From Planktomarina sp. (GTDB lineage: Bacteria; Pseudomonadota; Alphaproteobacteria; Rhodobacterales; Rhodobacteraceae): a stretch of 18,203 bases of DNA. The notes under the pieces were generated by a model that was given only the letters and a program-made list of their open reading frames with translations, did no database searches and had not been told where the DNA came from. The stretch covers positions 1-18,203 of the forward strand of contig JAKMFM010000040.1 in NCBI GenBank assembly GCA_022425445.1, in the 5' to 3' direction. Position numbers and translations under genes: made by a program. Within the stretch, counting starts at the first letter, position 1. The number at the start of each line of letters is the position of its first letter. This document shows positions 6,779 through 14,587 of the stretch, piece by piece.

Positions 6779-8546
6779 ATTTGCTTTCGGAATGATCAAA
6801 TTGCAAGCGGCATAGATCCGAGTAATGCCCACCCGCTGCAATGAGCTCCGCATGTGTGCCCCGCTCAATCACCCGGCCTCTATCCATAACGATGATATGA
6901 TCGGCAGATACAATTGTTGACAGGCGATGGGCGATGACCAAAGTGGTTCGGTTCGCAGAGAGTTTCTCTAGAGCGTCTTGCACCAAAACTTCGGATTGGG
7001 TGTCAAGCGCTGAGGTGGCTTCATCCAACAGCAAAATAGGGGTATCGCGCAAGAGCGCGCGGGCGATGGCTACCCGTTGACGCTGCCCGCCTGACAGGTT
7101 GGTGCCGCGTGGTCCAACTTCGGTGTCCATACCTTGGGCGAGGCTTGGCAGGAAATCGGCAACATGGGCCGCAGAGATTACCTCATCGAGTTTCAACGGG
7201 TCGATATCGCGGGCATCAAGTGTAATGTTTTCGCCAAGGGTTTCATCAAACAGCAAGCTGTCTTGCGACACAACTGAAATGCAGGCTCGAAGGGCGCTGG
7301 GATCAATTTCCGTATTCGCCAGGCCGGAGATCGTGATCTCGCCCGAGCTATGGGCGTAAAGCCGGGTCAGCGCATTGAAGATCGTGGTTTTGCCCGCGCC
7401 TGAGGCACCGACAATTGCGGTAGTTTTTCCAGACGGCGCGCGGAAAGAGACTTCGCGTAGAACTGGCGTTTCGCCAAATTCTAAACTGACATTGTTAAAT
7501 TCAATATCGCCAAAGGGCTGAACAGGTTTTGGATGATCCGGACCGAGCAGCGTTGGTTGATGGTTGAAAATATCGCGCATTCGTTGAATGGAGACAGACG
7601 CAGCATTGATCAACCCAGAGATGCCGGCCAAGCGTCGCAGCGGTTCAAACGCCAATCCCAAGGCGCTGAAGAACGCCATGAATTGCCCAACGGTTTTGGC
7701 GCCGCTGATGATTTCATATCCACCGTAAATGATGACGCAGGCAAAGCCGATGCCACTCATCACATCCACCAGCGAGGGGATAACGGCCGTGCCAAACAGA
7801 GTTTTGACCTCAACTTCAATCTGCCGTTTGGTGAGCGAACGATAGCGGTCGGTGTAGTAACGCTCCAAGCCATTGAGCTTGATCGTTCCTACCCCGTGGA
7901 AGGCTTCATTGAGGCGCGTCGCCATGTTGCCGGCGACTTCTCGGGCTTTAACGGCCTGTTTGCGCGTGTAGCGTTGTGCCACCAGCGAGGGAAACAACAG
8001 CAAAGGTGCACCGACCAGTGCTGCAAAGGTCCAAAGCCAATCGATGGAGAGCATGACCGCAAAAAGCGATACCAATCCGATGAGATCACGGGCCGCGCCG
8101 CGCACCAAAAGCGCCCATATTCCCGCCACCGCCTGCACATCGCCGTTGACGCGCTCCATCAAATATCCCGGAGCATAGCGAGCGAAAAAACTGAGATCCA
8201 ATTTGAGCAAGTGGCGCAGCAAATCATTTTGCAAATCGGCTACGGATTGCTTGGCAATTTTGGTCATGAGAACCCGGTGCACCACCGACAGCACGCCTCG
8301 GATCAAAAACAAACCCGAGACAATGCCGCCCACCAACCACAATTGGTTTGTACTGCCACCGACAAACACGCCGTCAAAGAGAGGCTGCATCATCCAGGCT
8401 AGTCCGCCCACCATGCTGCCTTCGATCATCATCAATACGACAATGACAGCCAAGACCCACATATGGCGCCGCAGGTACTCGCGCCAGAGCCAAAGGAACA
8501 AGGCGCCTTGTTTTATGTCTTTGGGGGATGATGATTTCATGTCCAT
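6777..8546 (-). CDS. MsbA-like ABC exporter (fused permease and ATPase)
   Basis: A 589-residue half-transporter of the ABCB/MsbA class. It would work as a homodimer in the inner membrane and flip lipids (lipid A core) or export hydrophobic molecules. The N-terminal half has about six membrane segments, starting near residue 30 (MWVLAVIVVLMMIEGSMVGG). The ATPase half has Walker A GASGAGKTT (380-388), the signature LSGGQ (484-488), Walker B ILLLDEATSALD (Asp508, Glu509) and the H-loop His540. Conserved LNEAFHG and GYLMERVNGDV intracellular loops fit the lipid A exporter type. No clear Shine-Dalgarno precedes the ATG at 8546; an ATG six bases inside (8540) is an alternative. It stands alone, divergent from an aminotransferase gene. 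The exporter class is sure; the substrate is not. Confidence 0.9.
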   Translation of the reverse strand: MDMKSSSPKDIKQGALFLWLWREYLRRHMWVLAVIVVLMMIEGSMVGGLAWMMQPLFDGVFVGGSTNQLWLVGGIVSGLFLIRGVLSVVHRVLMTKIAKQSVADLQNDLLRHLLKLDLSFFARYAPGYLMERVNGDVQAVAGIWALLVRGAARDLIGLVSLFAVMLSIDWLWTFAALVGAPLLLFPSLVAQRYTRKQAVKAREVAGNMATRLNEAFHGVGTIKLNGLERYYTDRYRSLTKRQIEVEVKTLFGTAVIPSLVDVMSGIGFACVIIYGGYEIISGAKTVGQFMAFFSALGLAFEPLRRLAGISGLINAASVSIQRMRDIFNHQPTLLGPDHPKPVQPFGDIEFNNVSLEFGETPVLREVSFRAPSGKTTAIVGASGAGKTTIFNALTRLYAHSSGEITISGLANTEIDPSALRACISVVSQDSLLFDETLGENITLDARDIDPLKLDEVISAAHVADFLPSLAQGMDTEVGPRGTNLSGGQRQRVAIARALLRDTPILLLDEATSALDTQSEVLVQDALEKLSANRTTLVIAHRLSTIVSADHIIVMDRGRVIERGTHAELIAAGGHYSDLCRLQFDHSESK

Positions 8547-8592
8547 AAGCGCGTGTTAGTGCTTTGTGTGCGGTGCTGCAAGGGAGGGCCGC

Positions 8593-8621
8593 TTGACGCG
8601 GCAGTAAACCGCGAATACCGA
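8593..8621 (+). promoter_or_regulatory. Possible promoter of the class V aminotransferase gene
   Basis: TTGACG (8593-8598) is followed after 17 bases by TACCGA (8616-8621), a good -35 with a poor -10. The spacer holds a small inverted repeat, CGCGG (8597-8601) and CCGCG (8609-8613), which could be an operator. The ATG follows at 8650, after a GAGG (8637-8640). Confidence 0.35.
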
Positions 8622-8649
8622 TAAACCATCTTATTCGAGGTGAAATTCT

Positions 8650-9855
8650 ATGTCGCTGTCTCAAGGCCGTTCTTATCTCGCTATCCCGGGTCCTTCGGTC
8701 ATGCCCGAACGCGTTTTGCAAGCCATGCATCAACCTTGTCCGAATATCTATGAGGGGGGATTGATTGAGCTGACGCACAGTCTGATTCCCGATCTGAAGC
8801 ATGTGGCCGGTACGGCCGGGCAGGCGGCAATCTATATCGCCAATGGCCATGGCGCTTGGGAAGCGGCTGTCTCAAACGTATTGGCAGAGGGCGATACGGT
8901 TTTGGTGCTGGCAACCGGTCGGTTCTGCGTCGGGTGGGGTGAAATGGCCAGCGCCCTCGGGGTGACAGTCGAGACACTTGGTTTTGGCAATCAAGCCACG
9001 ATCGATTTGGCGCAGGTCGAGGCGCATCTTGCCGCCGACAGGTCGGGGCGCATCAAGGCGGTGATGGCGGTCCATGTGGACACATCCACCTCAGTGCTCA
9101 ACGACATTTCACTGCTGCGCCAGAGTTTAGATTCCACGGGGCACGGCGCATTGCTCATGGTTGATTGTATTGCCAGTCTTGGCTGTGATAAATTTTTAAT
9201 GGATGAATGGGGCGTCGATCTCATGGTCACAGCCTGTCAAAAAGGCTTGATGACCCCGCCTGGTATTTCTTTTGTGTTTTTCTCCGATAAGGCCGCCGCG
9301 GCGCGCAATGCGATGACCCGTGTGAGTTCCTATTGGGATTGGAATACGCGCATCAATCCTGAATATTTTTATCAATATTTTTGCGGCACTGCGCCGACGC
9401 AGCATTTGCTAGGGTTGCGTGAGGCTTTGGATATGATTCTTGAAGAAGAATTGAGCCATGTCTGGGCACGGCATGAGGCGATCGCCCAGGCGGTTTGGGC
9501 GGCCTGCGAGGCTTGGGGCCAAGGCGGACCTTTGAAGATGAATATCGCCGAACCGGCTCGGCGCAGCCGTGCTGTCACGGCGCTTTCGATCGGGGCGCCC
9601 AATGGGCTAAATTTACGCCGTTGGACGGAGCATCAAGCCGGTCTGACGCTGGGCATCGGCTTGAATATGGCCACTGATGACGATCCGAATGCGGATGGGT
9701 TTTTCCGCATTGGGCATATGGGTCATGTCAATGCGCATATGATTATGGGAGCGCTTGGGGCGATCCAATCTGGTTTGATGGCTTCAGATATTCCGCATAG
9801 TGCGGGGGGATTGGAAGCTGCGGCGCGGGTGCTGGCAGAGGCGAGTCGCGACTAG
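8650..9855 (+). CDS. Class V aminotransferase (alanine/serine-glyoxylate aminotransferase-like)
   Basis: A 401-residue fold-type I PLP enzyme of the alanine-glyoxylate/serine-glyoxylate group. The N-terminus PGPSVMPERVLQAM (residues 13-26), the NGHGAWEAAVSN segment (65-76), the PLP-ring aspartate Asp172 in VDCIASLG and the Schiff-base lysine Lys198 in TACQKGLMTPPG are all in place. GEMA and the C-terminal RIGHMGHVNAHMI also fit. It probably moves an amino group to glyoxylate, but the donor cannot be told from sequence. No serine-cycle or glyoxylate genes lie beside it. The sequence around RVSSYWDWNTRINPEYFYQYF is unlike my recollection of the aspartate-glyoxylate enzyme BhcA, so I do not call it that. 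It is transcribed toward the HisC-like gene and ends one base before that gene's stop. Confidence 0.85.
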   Translation: MSLSQGRSYLAIPGPSVMPERVLQAMHQPCPNIYEGGLIELTHSLIPDLKHVAGTAGQAAIYIANGHGAWEAAVSNVLAEGDTVLVLATGRFCVGWGEMASALGVTVETLGFGNQATIDLAQVEAHLAADRSGRIKAVMAVHVDTSTSVLNDISLLRQSLDSTGHGALLMVDCIASLGCDKFLMDEWGVDLMVTACQKGLMTPPGISFVFFSDKAAAARNAMTRVSSYWDWNTRINPEYFYQYFCGTAPTQHLLGLREALDMILEEELSHVWARHEAIAQAVWAACEAWGQGGPLKMNIAEPARRSRAVTALSIGAPNGLNLRRWTEHQAGLTLGIGLNMATDDDPNADGFFRIGHMGHVNAHMIMGALGAIQSGLMASDIPHSAGGLEAAARVLAEASRD

Positions 9856-9856
9856 C

Positions 9857-10966
9857 CTAACTGGCTCTTGCCGCTTTCAGGGCTTCTGGCAAGGTTTTTG
9901 CAACCAAAGCCATCGCGTCCTCAGCTCCGCATGAGATGCGGATGCAACGGTTCATCGGCGCCACGGCCGGCATGCGGACAAACACAGCGCGCGCGATCAT
10001 CTGCTCGAGGACTTTGCCTGCAAAATCGCCGTCACCGCCGCAATCTATCGTAACGAAATTTGTGGCTGATGGTAGGGATGTCAGACCATTGTCGTTGGCA
10101 ATTTGCGCCAGGGTCGCGCGGCTTTTTGCCACTTTTTCTTTGATTTCCGCCACATAGGTTTGATCGTGGAGGGCAGCCAAGGCCCCAGCTTGCGATATTC
10201 GAGACAGGCCAAAGTGATTGCGCATTTTCTCGAAGGCTGTCATCAGCGATTTCGGTCCTATTGCATAGCCCACCCGCGCGCCAGCCATTCCATAGGCTTT
10301 CGAAAAGGTCCGCAGACGGATCACATTGTCGGTTTCGGGCAATAGGTCGGGCGCGGTGCCGCTTGGAGCGAGGTCAATATAGGCTTCATCAAGCACCAAA
10401 AGGCAGGACCTGGGCAAGTTATCAATCAATCCATGCACAGTGTCCGCAGCGTGCCAGCTGCCCATTGGATTGTCGGGATTGGCGAAATAGACCAGTTTCG
10501 CGTCCAACAGGCGCGCTTGCTCTGCGAGGCTTTGAGGGTCCTGGTGATCGTCCAGATATGGCACGGCATGGATCATGCCACCATTGCCAACGGCATGATA
10601 AGTGAATGTTGGATAGGCGCCGAGCGAGGTGAGAATGGAGTCTCCTGGCGCAATGGTGAGGCGGGTCAAAGTCAATAATAGGCCGTCAATGCCTTCACCC
10701 ACTGTTATATGGTCCGGATCAATGTTGTGATGCGCAGCCAGCGCGTGTTTAAGGTCATGGTTTTCCGGGTCACCATATTGCCAAACGTCAGCGGCCGCTT
10801 GCACCATTGCTTCCAGCGCACGGGGTGAGGGGCCAAATTGGCTTTCATTGGCCCCCAACCTGGCCGCGAAAGCCCGACCCAAGGTCCTCTCTTGGGTTTC
10901 TGGCCCCACAAAGGGCACTGTGGCTGGCAATGAGTTGGCTAAGGCGGTGAGCGCATAATGTGACAT
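9857..10966 (-). CDS. HisC-like class I/II aminotransferase
   Basis: A 369-residue PLP-dependent aminotransferase of the histidinol-phosphate aminotransferase group. Visible are LGANESQFGPSP (residues 38-49), the substrate/PLP asparagine Asn166 in NPDNPMG, Asp193 in VLDEAYID, and the PLP lysine Lys223 in TFSKAYGMAGARVGY with Arg231. HisC proper usually reads 'NENPYGPSP' at the first motif, and no his genes are nearby, so this is likelier a paralogue with another amino-acid substrate. GGAG lies 8 bases before the ATG. It starts 35 bases after the valS stop on the same strand, so it is probably co-transcribed with valS. The class is sure; the substrate is open. Confidence 0.85.
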   Translation of the reverse strand: MSHYALTALANSLPATVPFVGPETQERTLGRAFAARLGANESQFGPSPRALEAMVQAAADVWQYGDPENHDLKHALAAHHNIDPDHITVGEGIDGLLLTLTRLTIAPGDSILTSLGAYPTFTYHAVGNGGMIHAVPYLDDHQDPQSLAEQARLLDAKLVYFANPDNPMGSWHAADTVHGLIDNLPRSCLLVLDEAYIDLAPSGTAPDLLPETDNVIRLRTFSKAYGMAGARVGYAIGPKSLMTAFEKMRNHFGLSRISQAGALAALHDQTYVAEIKEKVAKSRATLAQIANDNGLTSLPSATNFVTIDCGGDGDFAGKVLEQMIARAVFVRMPAVAPMNRCIRISCGAEDAMALVAKTLPEALKAARAS

Positions 10967-11001
10967 GCAACGGTCTCCAGGCGAAAAGATCTCAGAACAG
11001 C

Positions 11002-13929
11002 CTATCCGATTTCTTCCAATCTGGCCAATGCGATAGAGAGTTTCGCCTCTTCCTCCTCGCGGGCTTCAAGATTGGCGCGTGTTTCTGCCAAGACCTCGGC
11101 TGGCGCGGAGGCTGCGAAATTGGGGTTGTTCAAACGTCCCCGCAGGCCGCCCAGCTCTTTTGCCAATTTGCCCATATTTTTTTCAAGTCGCATCTTCTCG
11201 GCTGCCACATCGATAATATCTGCCAGTGGCAGGCCGAAGGTGGCTTGAGGCGCTGTGATGGTGATTGCCCCTTTGGGCATTTCAGACACTTGGGAGACTT
11301 CGGTGATCCGAGCCATTTGTTGAATCTGCGCCATATTTGCAGATAAAGCCGCTTGACCGGCTGGGCTAATGGACACTTGCACCAAAGGCACTTTTGCACC
11401 GGCGGGCACATTCATTTGCGCGCGGGCAGAGCGGATGGAATCAATCAATGAAATGGCCCATCTGATTTCTTCGCTGGCGGATGCATCGACCAATTCAAGC
11501 CCATAGTCTGGCCAATCTTGATGCACCAGCATATGCGTACGCGGTGCAGTGATGCCCCAAAGCTCTTCGGTGATGAACGGCATAATGGGATGCAGCAAGG
11601 TCATAGATTGTTCTAAAACCCAAGCCAAAGTGATTTGTGTTTCCAACCGCCCGGCGTCGCCGCTGGAATGGTTGCCTCTCAAAATTGGCTTTGACAGTTC
11701 GAGGTAGCGATCGCACAGCGTACCCCAGACAAAGCCATAGAGCGCGGAGGCTGCATCGTTGAAGCGATAGCCGTCGAGCGCGGTATCCACGGCAACGCGT
11801 ACCCGACCCACTTCGCCGATGATCCATTTGTTGAGCGCCAAATCCGAGCTTGGAATGGAATCGCTTCTGTGTTCAAACGCCTCATTAAATTCGGCAAAAG
11901 AACAGGCGTTCCAGAGCTTTGTGCCGAAATTTCGATATCCTGCAATGCGCTGCATATCCAGTTTGAGCACCCCGCCGAGAGAGGCCATCGAGGCGTTGGT
12001 AAAGCGCAGTGCATCTGCGCCAAATTCGTCGATAATCTCCAGCGGGTCGACCACGTTGCCTGTGGACTTACTCATTTTTTTGCCCTTAGCATCCCGCACC
12101 AAACCATGCAGGTAGATGGTGTTGAAGGGCACTTGATCAACCACGGCCAGTTGCATCATCATCATCCGCGCAACCCAGAAAAATAAGATGTCAGAGCCGG
12201 TGATGAGATCAGAGGTTGGAAAAAACCTTTGCAGCATGTCATTTTGCGCATCGACCTCAGCCTCTCCGCTCCAGCCCAAAGTTCCGATGGGCCAAAGTCC
12301 AGAGGAGAACCAAGTGTCCAGCACATCGGGATCCCGGGTCAGAAGTGCATCGGCTCCGGCCATGGCCTGCGCCTCGGCTTCGGTCGCGGCGCAATATTGT
12401 GCACCGGTCTCATCAAACCAAACCGGAATTTGATGGCCCCACCACAACTGTCGAGAAATACACCAAGGCTCGATGTTTTCGAGCCAATGAAAATAGACTT
12501 TTTTTTCGGATTCTGGCAGTATTTTGACTGTACCATCGCGCACCGCCTCAAGTGCTGGAGCTACAATTTTATCGGTGTCAACAAACCATTGATCTGTCAG
12601 CATCGGTTCAATCACAACTTTCGAGCGATCTCCGAAGGGTTGCATGATGGGTTTATTTTCCACCAAAGGAATTGAGCGACTGCTTTCTTGGCCTTCCGCG
12701 TCGGTTACAGTCTCTTGGATCATCACCGCCAAACCTTCGCGCGTGATGTCATCAACAATTTTTTTGCGCGCTTCAAAACGCTCCATGCCGCGATAGGCAT
12801 CTGGCACCATATTGATGGCGGCTATTTTTGCCTCGTCAAAGCTCTCATCACCATTGGCGATGCGCTGGGCGGTGGCCGCCTCTGTCGCATAGCTCTGTCC
12901 ATCGGCCCGCAGGTTGGCCTTGGTGTCCATCAGGTTATACATCGGAATGCCGGCACGTTTGGCGACTTGATAGTCATTAAAATCATGCGCCCCAGTGATT
13001 TTGACCGCGCCAGAGCCAAAGTCTTTGTCTGGGTACTCATCGGTGATGATGGGGATCAAGCGCCGCTGGGCCTTGGGTCCGACGGGAATCTCACACATCA
13101 TTCCTACAATTGGTGCATAGCGCTCGTCGGAGGGATGCACCGCAACCGCTCCGTCGCCAAGCATGGTCTCCGGGCGGGTGGTGGCGATTGAGATATAGTC
13201 GCGTTCTTCTTGCAGCGTGACTGTGCCGTCTTCATCCTTTTCCACATAGGTATAGGTGGCGCCGCCCGCTAAAGGGTATTTGAAATGCCACATATGGCCG
13301 GCGACTTCGATATTCTCAACTTCGAGATCTGAGATGGCCGTTTCAAAATGCGGATCCCAATTGACCAGACGCTTGCCGCGGTAGATCAGACCTTTGTTGT
13401 ACATTTCAACAAAGACTTTGATCACAGCATCGTGGAAATTTGGACTATTTTCATGGCCGGTGCGCGTATCACCCTGCGCGCCCGCCATCGTGAAGGCAGT
13501 GCGGTTCCAGTCACAAGATGCACCCAAGCGCTTGAGCTGATTTACAATTGTTCCGCCAGACTGCTCTTTCCACTGCCAGACTTTTTCCAAAAATTTCTCG
13601 CGTCCGAGGGCCACACGGCCTGGCTCGCCCCGTTCTGCCAATTGCCGCTCAACAACCATCTGCGTGGCGATGCCCGCATGGTCTGTGCCGGCCTGCCACA
13701 GGGTGTCGAAGCCGCGCATCCGATGCCAACGTACCAAGATATCTTGCAAAGTATTGTTGAAGGCATGACCCATGTGCAAAACCCCGGTGACATTGGGCGG
13801 GGGGATCATGATGCAATAGCTTGACGCTCCGGGTTTGGCATTGGCCCCGGCCGTAAAACAGCCCGCCGCCTCCCAGGCTTTGTAAAGACGATCTTCAGCT
13901 TCTGCTGCGTTGAATTTTTCCATGGCCAT
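11002..13929 (-). CDS. valS: Valyl-tRNA synthetase
   Basis: Charges tRNA-Val with valine and edits mischarged threonine. It has 975 residues, full length for the alphaproteobacterial form. The class I signatures are PPPNVTGVLHMGH (HIGH-like HMGH at residues 52-55) and KMSKS at residues 618-622 (GKKMSKSTGN). The DHAGIATQ segment and the editing domain (ISIATTRPETMLGD) are typical of ValRS, as is the C-terminal coiled-coil arm (from about EKMRLEKNMGKLAKEL onward). ATG codons lie at 13929 and six bases inside at 13923; both are plausible. The leader contains a hairpin that takes in the only good ribosome-binding sequence. It sits between the HD-domain gene (61 bases upstream) and the HisC-like gene. 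Confidence 0.98.
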   Translation of the reverse strand: MAMEKFNAAEAEDRLYKAWEAAGCFTAGANAKPGASSYCIMIPPPNVTGVLHMGHAFNNTLQDILVRWHRMRGFDTLWQAGTDHAGIATQMVVERQLAERGEPGRVALGREKFLEKVWQWKEQSGGTIVNQLKRLGASCDWNRTAFTMAGAQGDTRTGHENSPNFHDAVIKVFVEMYNKGLIYRGKRLVNWDPHFETAISDLEVENIEVAGHMWHFKYPLAGGATYTYVEKDEDGTVTLQEERDYISIATTRPETMLGDGAVAVHPSDERYAPIVGMMCEIPVGPKAQRRLIPIITDEYPDKDFGSGAVKITGAHDFNDYQVAKRAGIPMYNLMDTKANLRADGQSYATEAATAQRIANGDESFDEAKIAAINMVPDAYRGMERFEARKKIVDDITREGLAVMIQETVTDAEGQESSRSIPLVENKPIMQPFGDRSKVVIEPMLTDQWFVDTDKIVAPALEAVRDGTVKILPESEKKVYFHWLENIEPWCISRQLWWGHQIPVWFDETGAQYCAATEAEAQAMAGADALLTRDPDVLDTWFSSGLWPIGTLGWSGEAEVDAQNDMLQRFFPTSDLITGSDILFFWVARMMMMQLAVVDQVPFNTIYLHGLVRDAKGKKMSKSTGNVVDPLEIIDEFGADALRFTNASMASLGGVLKLDMQRIAGYRNFGTKLWNACSFAEFNEAFEHRSDSIPSSDLALNKWIIGEVGRVRVAVDTALDGYRFNDAASALYGFVWGTLCDRYLELSKPILRGNHSSGDAGRLETQITLAWVLEQSMTLLHPIMPFITEELWGITAPRTHMLVHQDWPDYGLELVDASASEEIRWAISLIDSIRSARAQMNVPAGAKVPLVQVSISPAGQAALSANMAQIQQMARITEVSQVSEMPKGAITITAPQATFGLPLADIIDVAAEKMRLEKNMGKLAKELGGLRGRLNNPNFAASAPAEVLAETRANLEAREEEEAKLSIALARLEEIG

Positions 13930-13936
13930 GAGATTC

Positions 13937-13967
13937 AGGTATCCTTCGAATTTGTCTTCGAATACCT
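13937..13967 (-). promoter_or_regulatory. Hairpin in the valS leader covering its ribosome-binding sequence
   Basis: AGGTA (13937-13941) pairs with TACCT (13963-13967), and TTCGAA (13945-13950) pairs with TTCGAA (13957-13962), around the 6-base loop TTTGTC. The only unpaired side bases are TCC (13942-13944). On the minus strand these give the GGA of GAAGGAT, the best ribosome-binding sequence before valS. The structure is seen in the sequence; a role in controlling translation is inferred. Confidence 0.4.
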
Positions 13968-13990
13968 ATTTCTCTGGGCGAGTGAAAGCC

Positions 13991-14587
13991 CTAGCTGACC
14001 AAAGCCTCGCGTGCGCCGGCGCGCAGGACGGCTGGATCATACGGTTGCCGCGCAAAAACCTCCCGCACGCGATCGGCAAAATGCTCCATCGGCAAAGTAT
14101 CATACTCTGGATCAAAGCTATTTTGGTCCCATCTTTCGCAAAACGTAGCGCAATCATTGAAGTAGATATGTCCTCTATAGGTCTCGCGCTTGTCTGGGTT
14201 GCCGCCGACGTGATGGCCATAGTATATCATCTGGAAATCACCATGTTTTTCGACAACCCAGGCACATTGCTCCCGCACGAAAGGGCGCAAAATACTGGCG
14301 GCGTATTCATCGTGATTGTAGGGTGCGAAAATATCGCCAATATCATGCAAGAGTGCCGAGACAATCCAATCTGTATCTGCCCCATCGCGTTCAGCGCGCG
14401 TGGCCGATTGAAGCGAATGGCCCAAACGTGTCACTTGGTAGCCCGAAAGGCCTTCATCCAACATTACCAAAGCCTGAAGCAGGCGATCGGCCGTGCCCTT
14501 GGTATGCTCAATCTCATGTTCGGTGAGAAAGGCATAATCTGCCGCATCGCCATCTATCATTGCGCGAAATTTTACTCGGTCCATCAT
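13991..14587 (-). CDS. HD-domain protein, PhnZ/TmpB-like putative di-iron oxygenase
   Basis: A 198-residue HD-domain protein. The ligand pattern is that of the six-ligand, mixed-valence di-iron group (MIOX, PhnZ, TmpB) and not of plain HD phosphohydrolases: His57, His81-Asp82 (in LLHDIGD), His92, His115 and Asp154 (in RWDQ). The stretch YQVTRLGHSLQSATRAERDGAD resembles the same part of PhnZ, and the 24-residue spacing from His57 to His81 equals that between PhnZ His34 and His58. The PhnZ substrate-contact positions, as I recall them (Tyr24, Glu27, His62, Lys108), fall on Leu47, Tyr50, Asp85 and Gln119, so the substrate is probably different. The start overlaps the stop of the upstream PhyH gene as ATGA, which implies coupled translation. 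Family placement is an inference from motifs; no activity is proven. Confidence 0.75.
   Translation of the reverse strand: MMDRVKFRAMIDGDAADYAFLTEHEIEHTKGTADRLLQALVMLDEGLSGYQVTRLGHSLQSATRAERDGADTDWIVSALLHDIGDIFAPYNHDEYAASILRPFVREQCAWVVEKHGDFQMIYYGHHVGGNPDKRETYRGHIYFNDCATFCERWDQNSFDPEYDTLPMEHFADRVREVFARQPYDPAVLRAGAREALVS

Noticed and set aside
7533..8402. Long open frame (289 codons) on the plus strand
   Set aside because: It lies wholly inside the MsbA-like exporter gene on the opposite strand. The exporter has all family motifs; this translation is rich in Gln/His/Arg and matches nothing known.
8650..9855. Aspartate-glyoxylate aminotransferase BhcA (beta-hydroxyaspartate cycle)
   Set aside because: The fold and catalytic residues fit the class, but the sequence differs from what I recall of BhcA, and no bhcB/C/D genes are adjacent.
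12688..13191. Open frame of 167 codons on the plus strand
   Set aside because: Antisense to the valS editing and catalytic region, with no recognisable domain.
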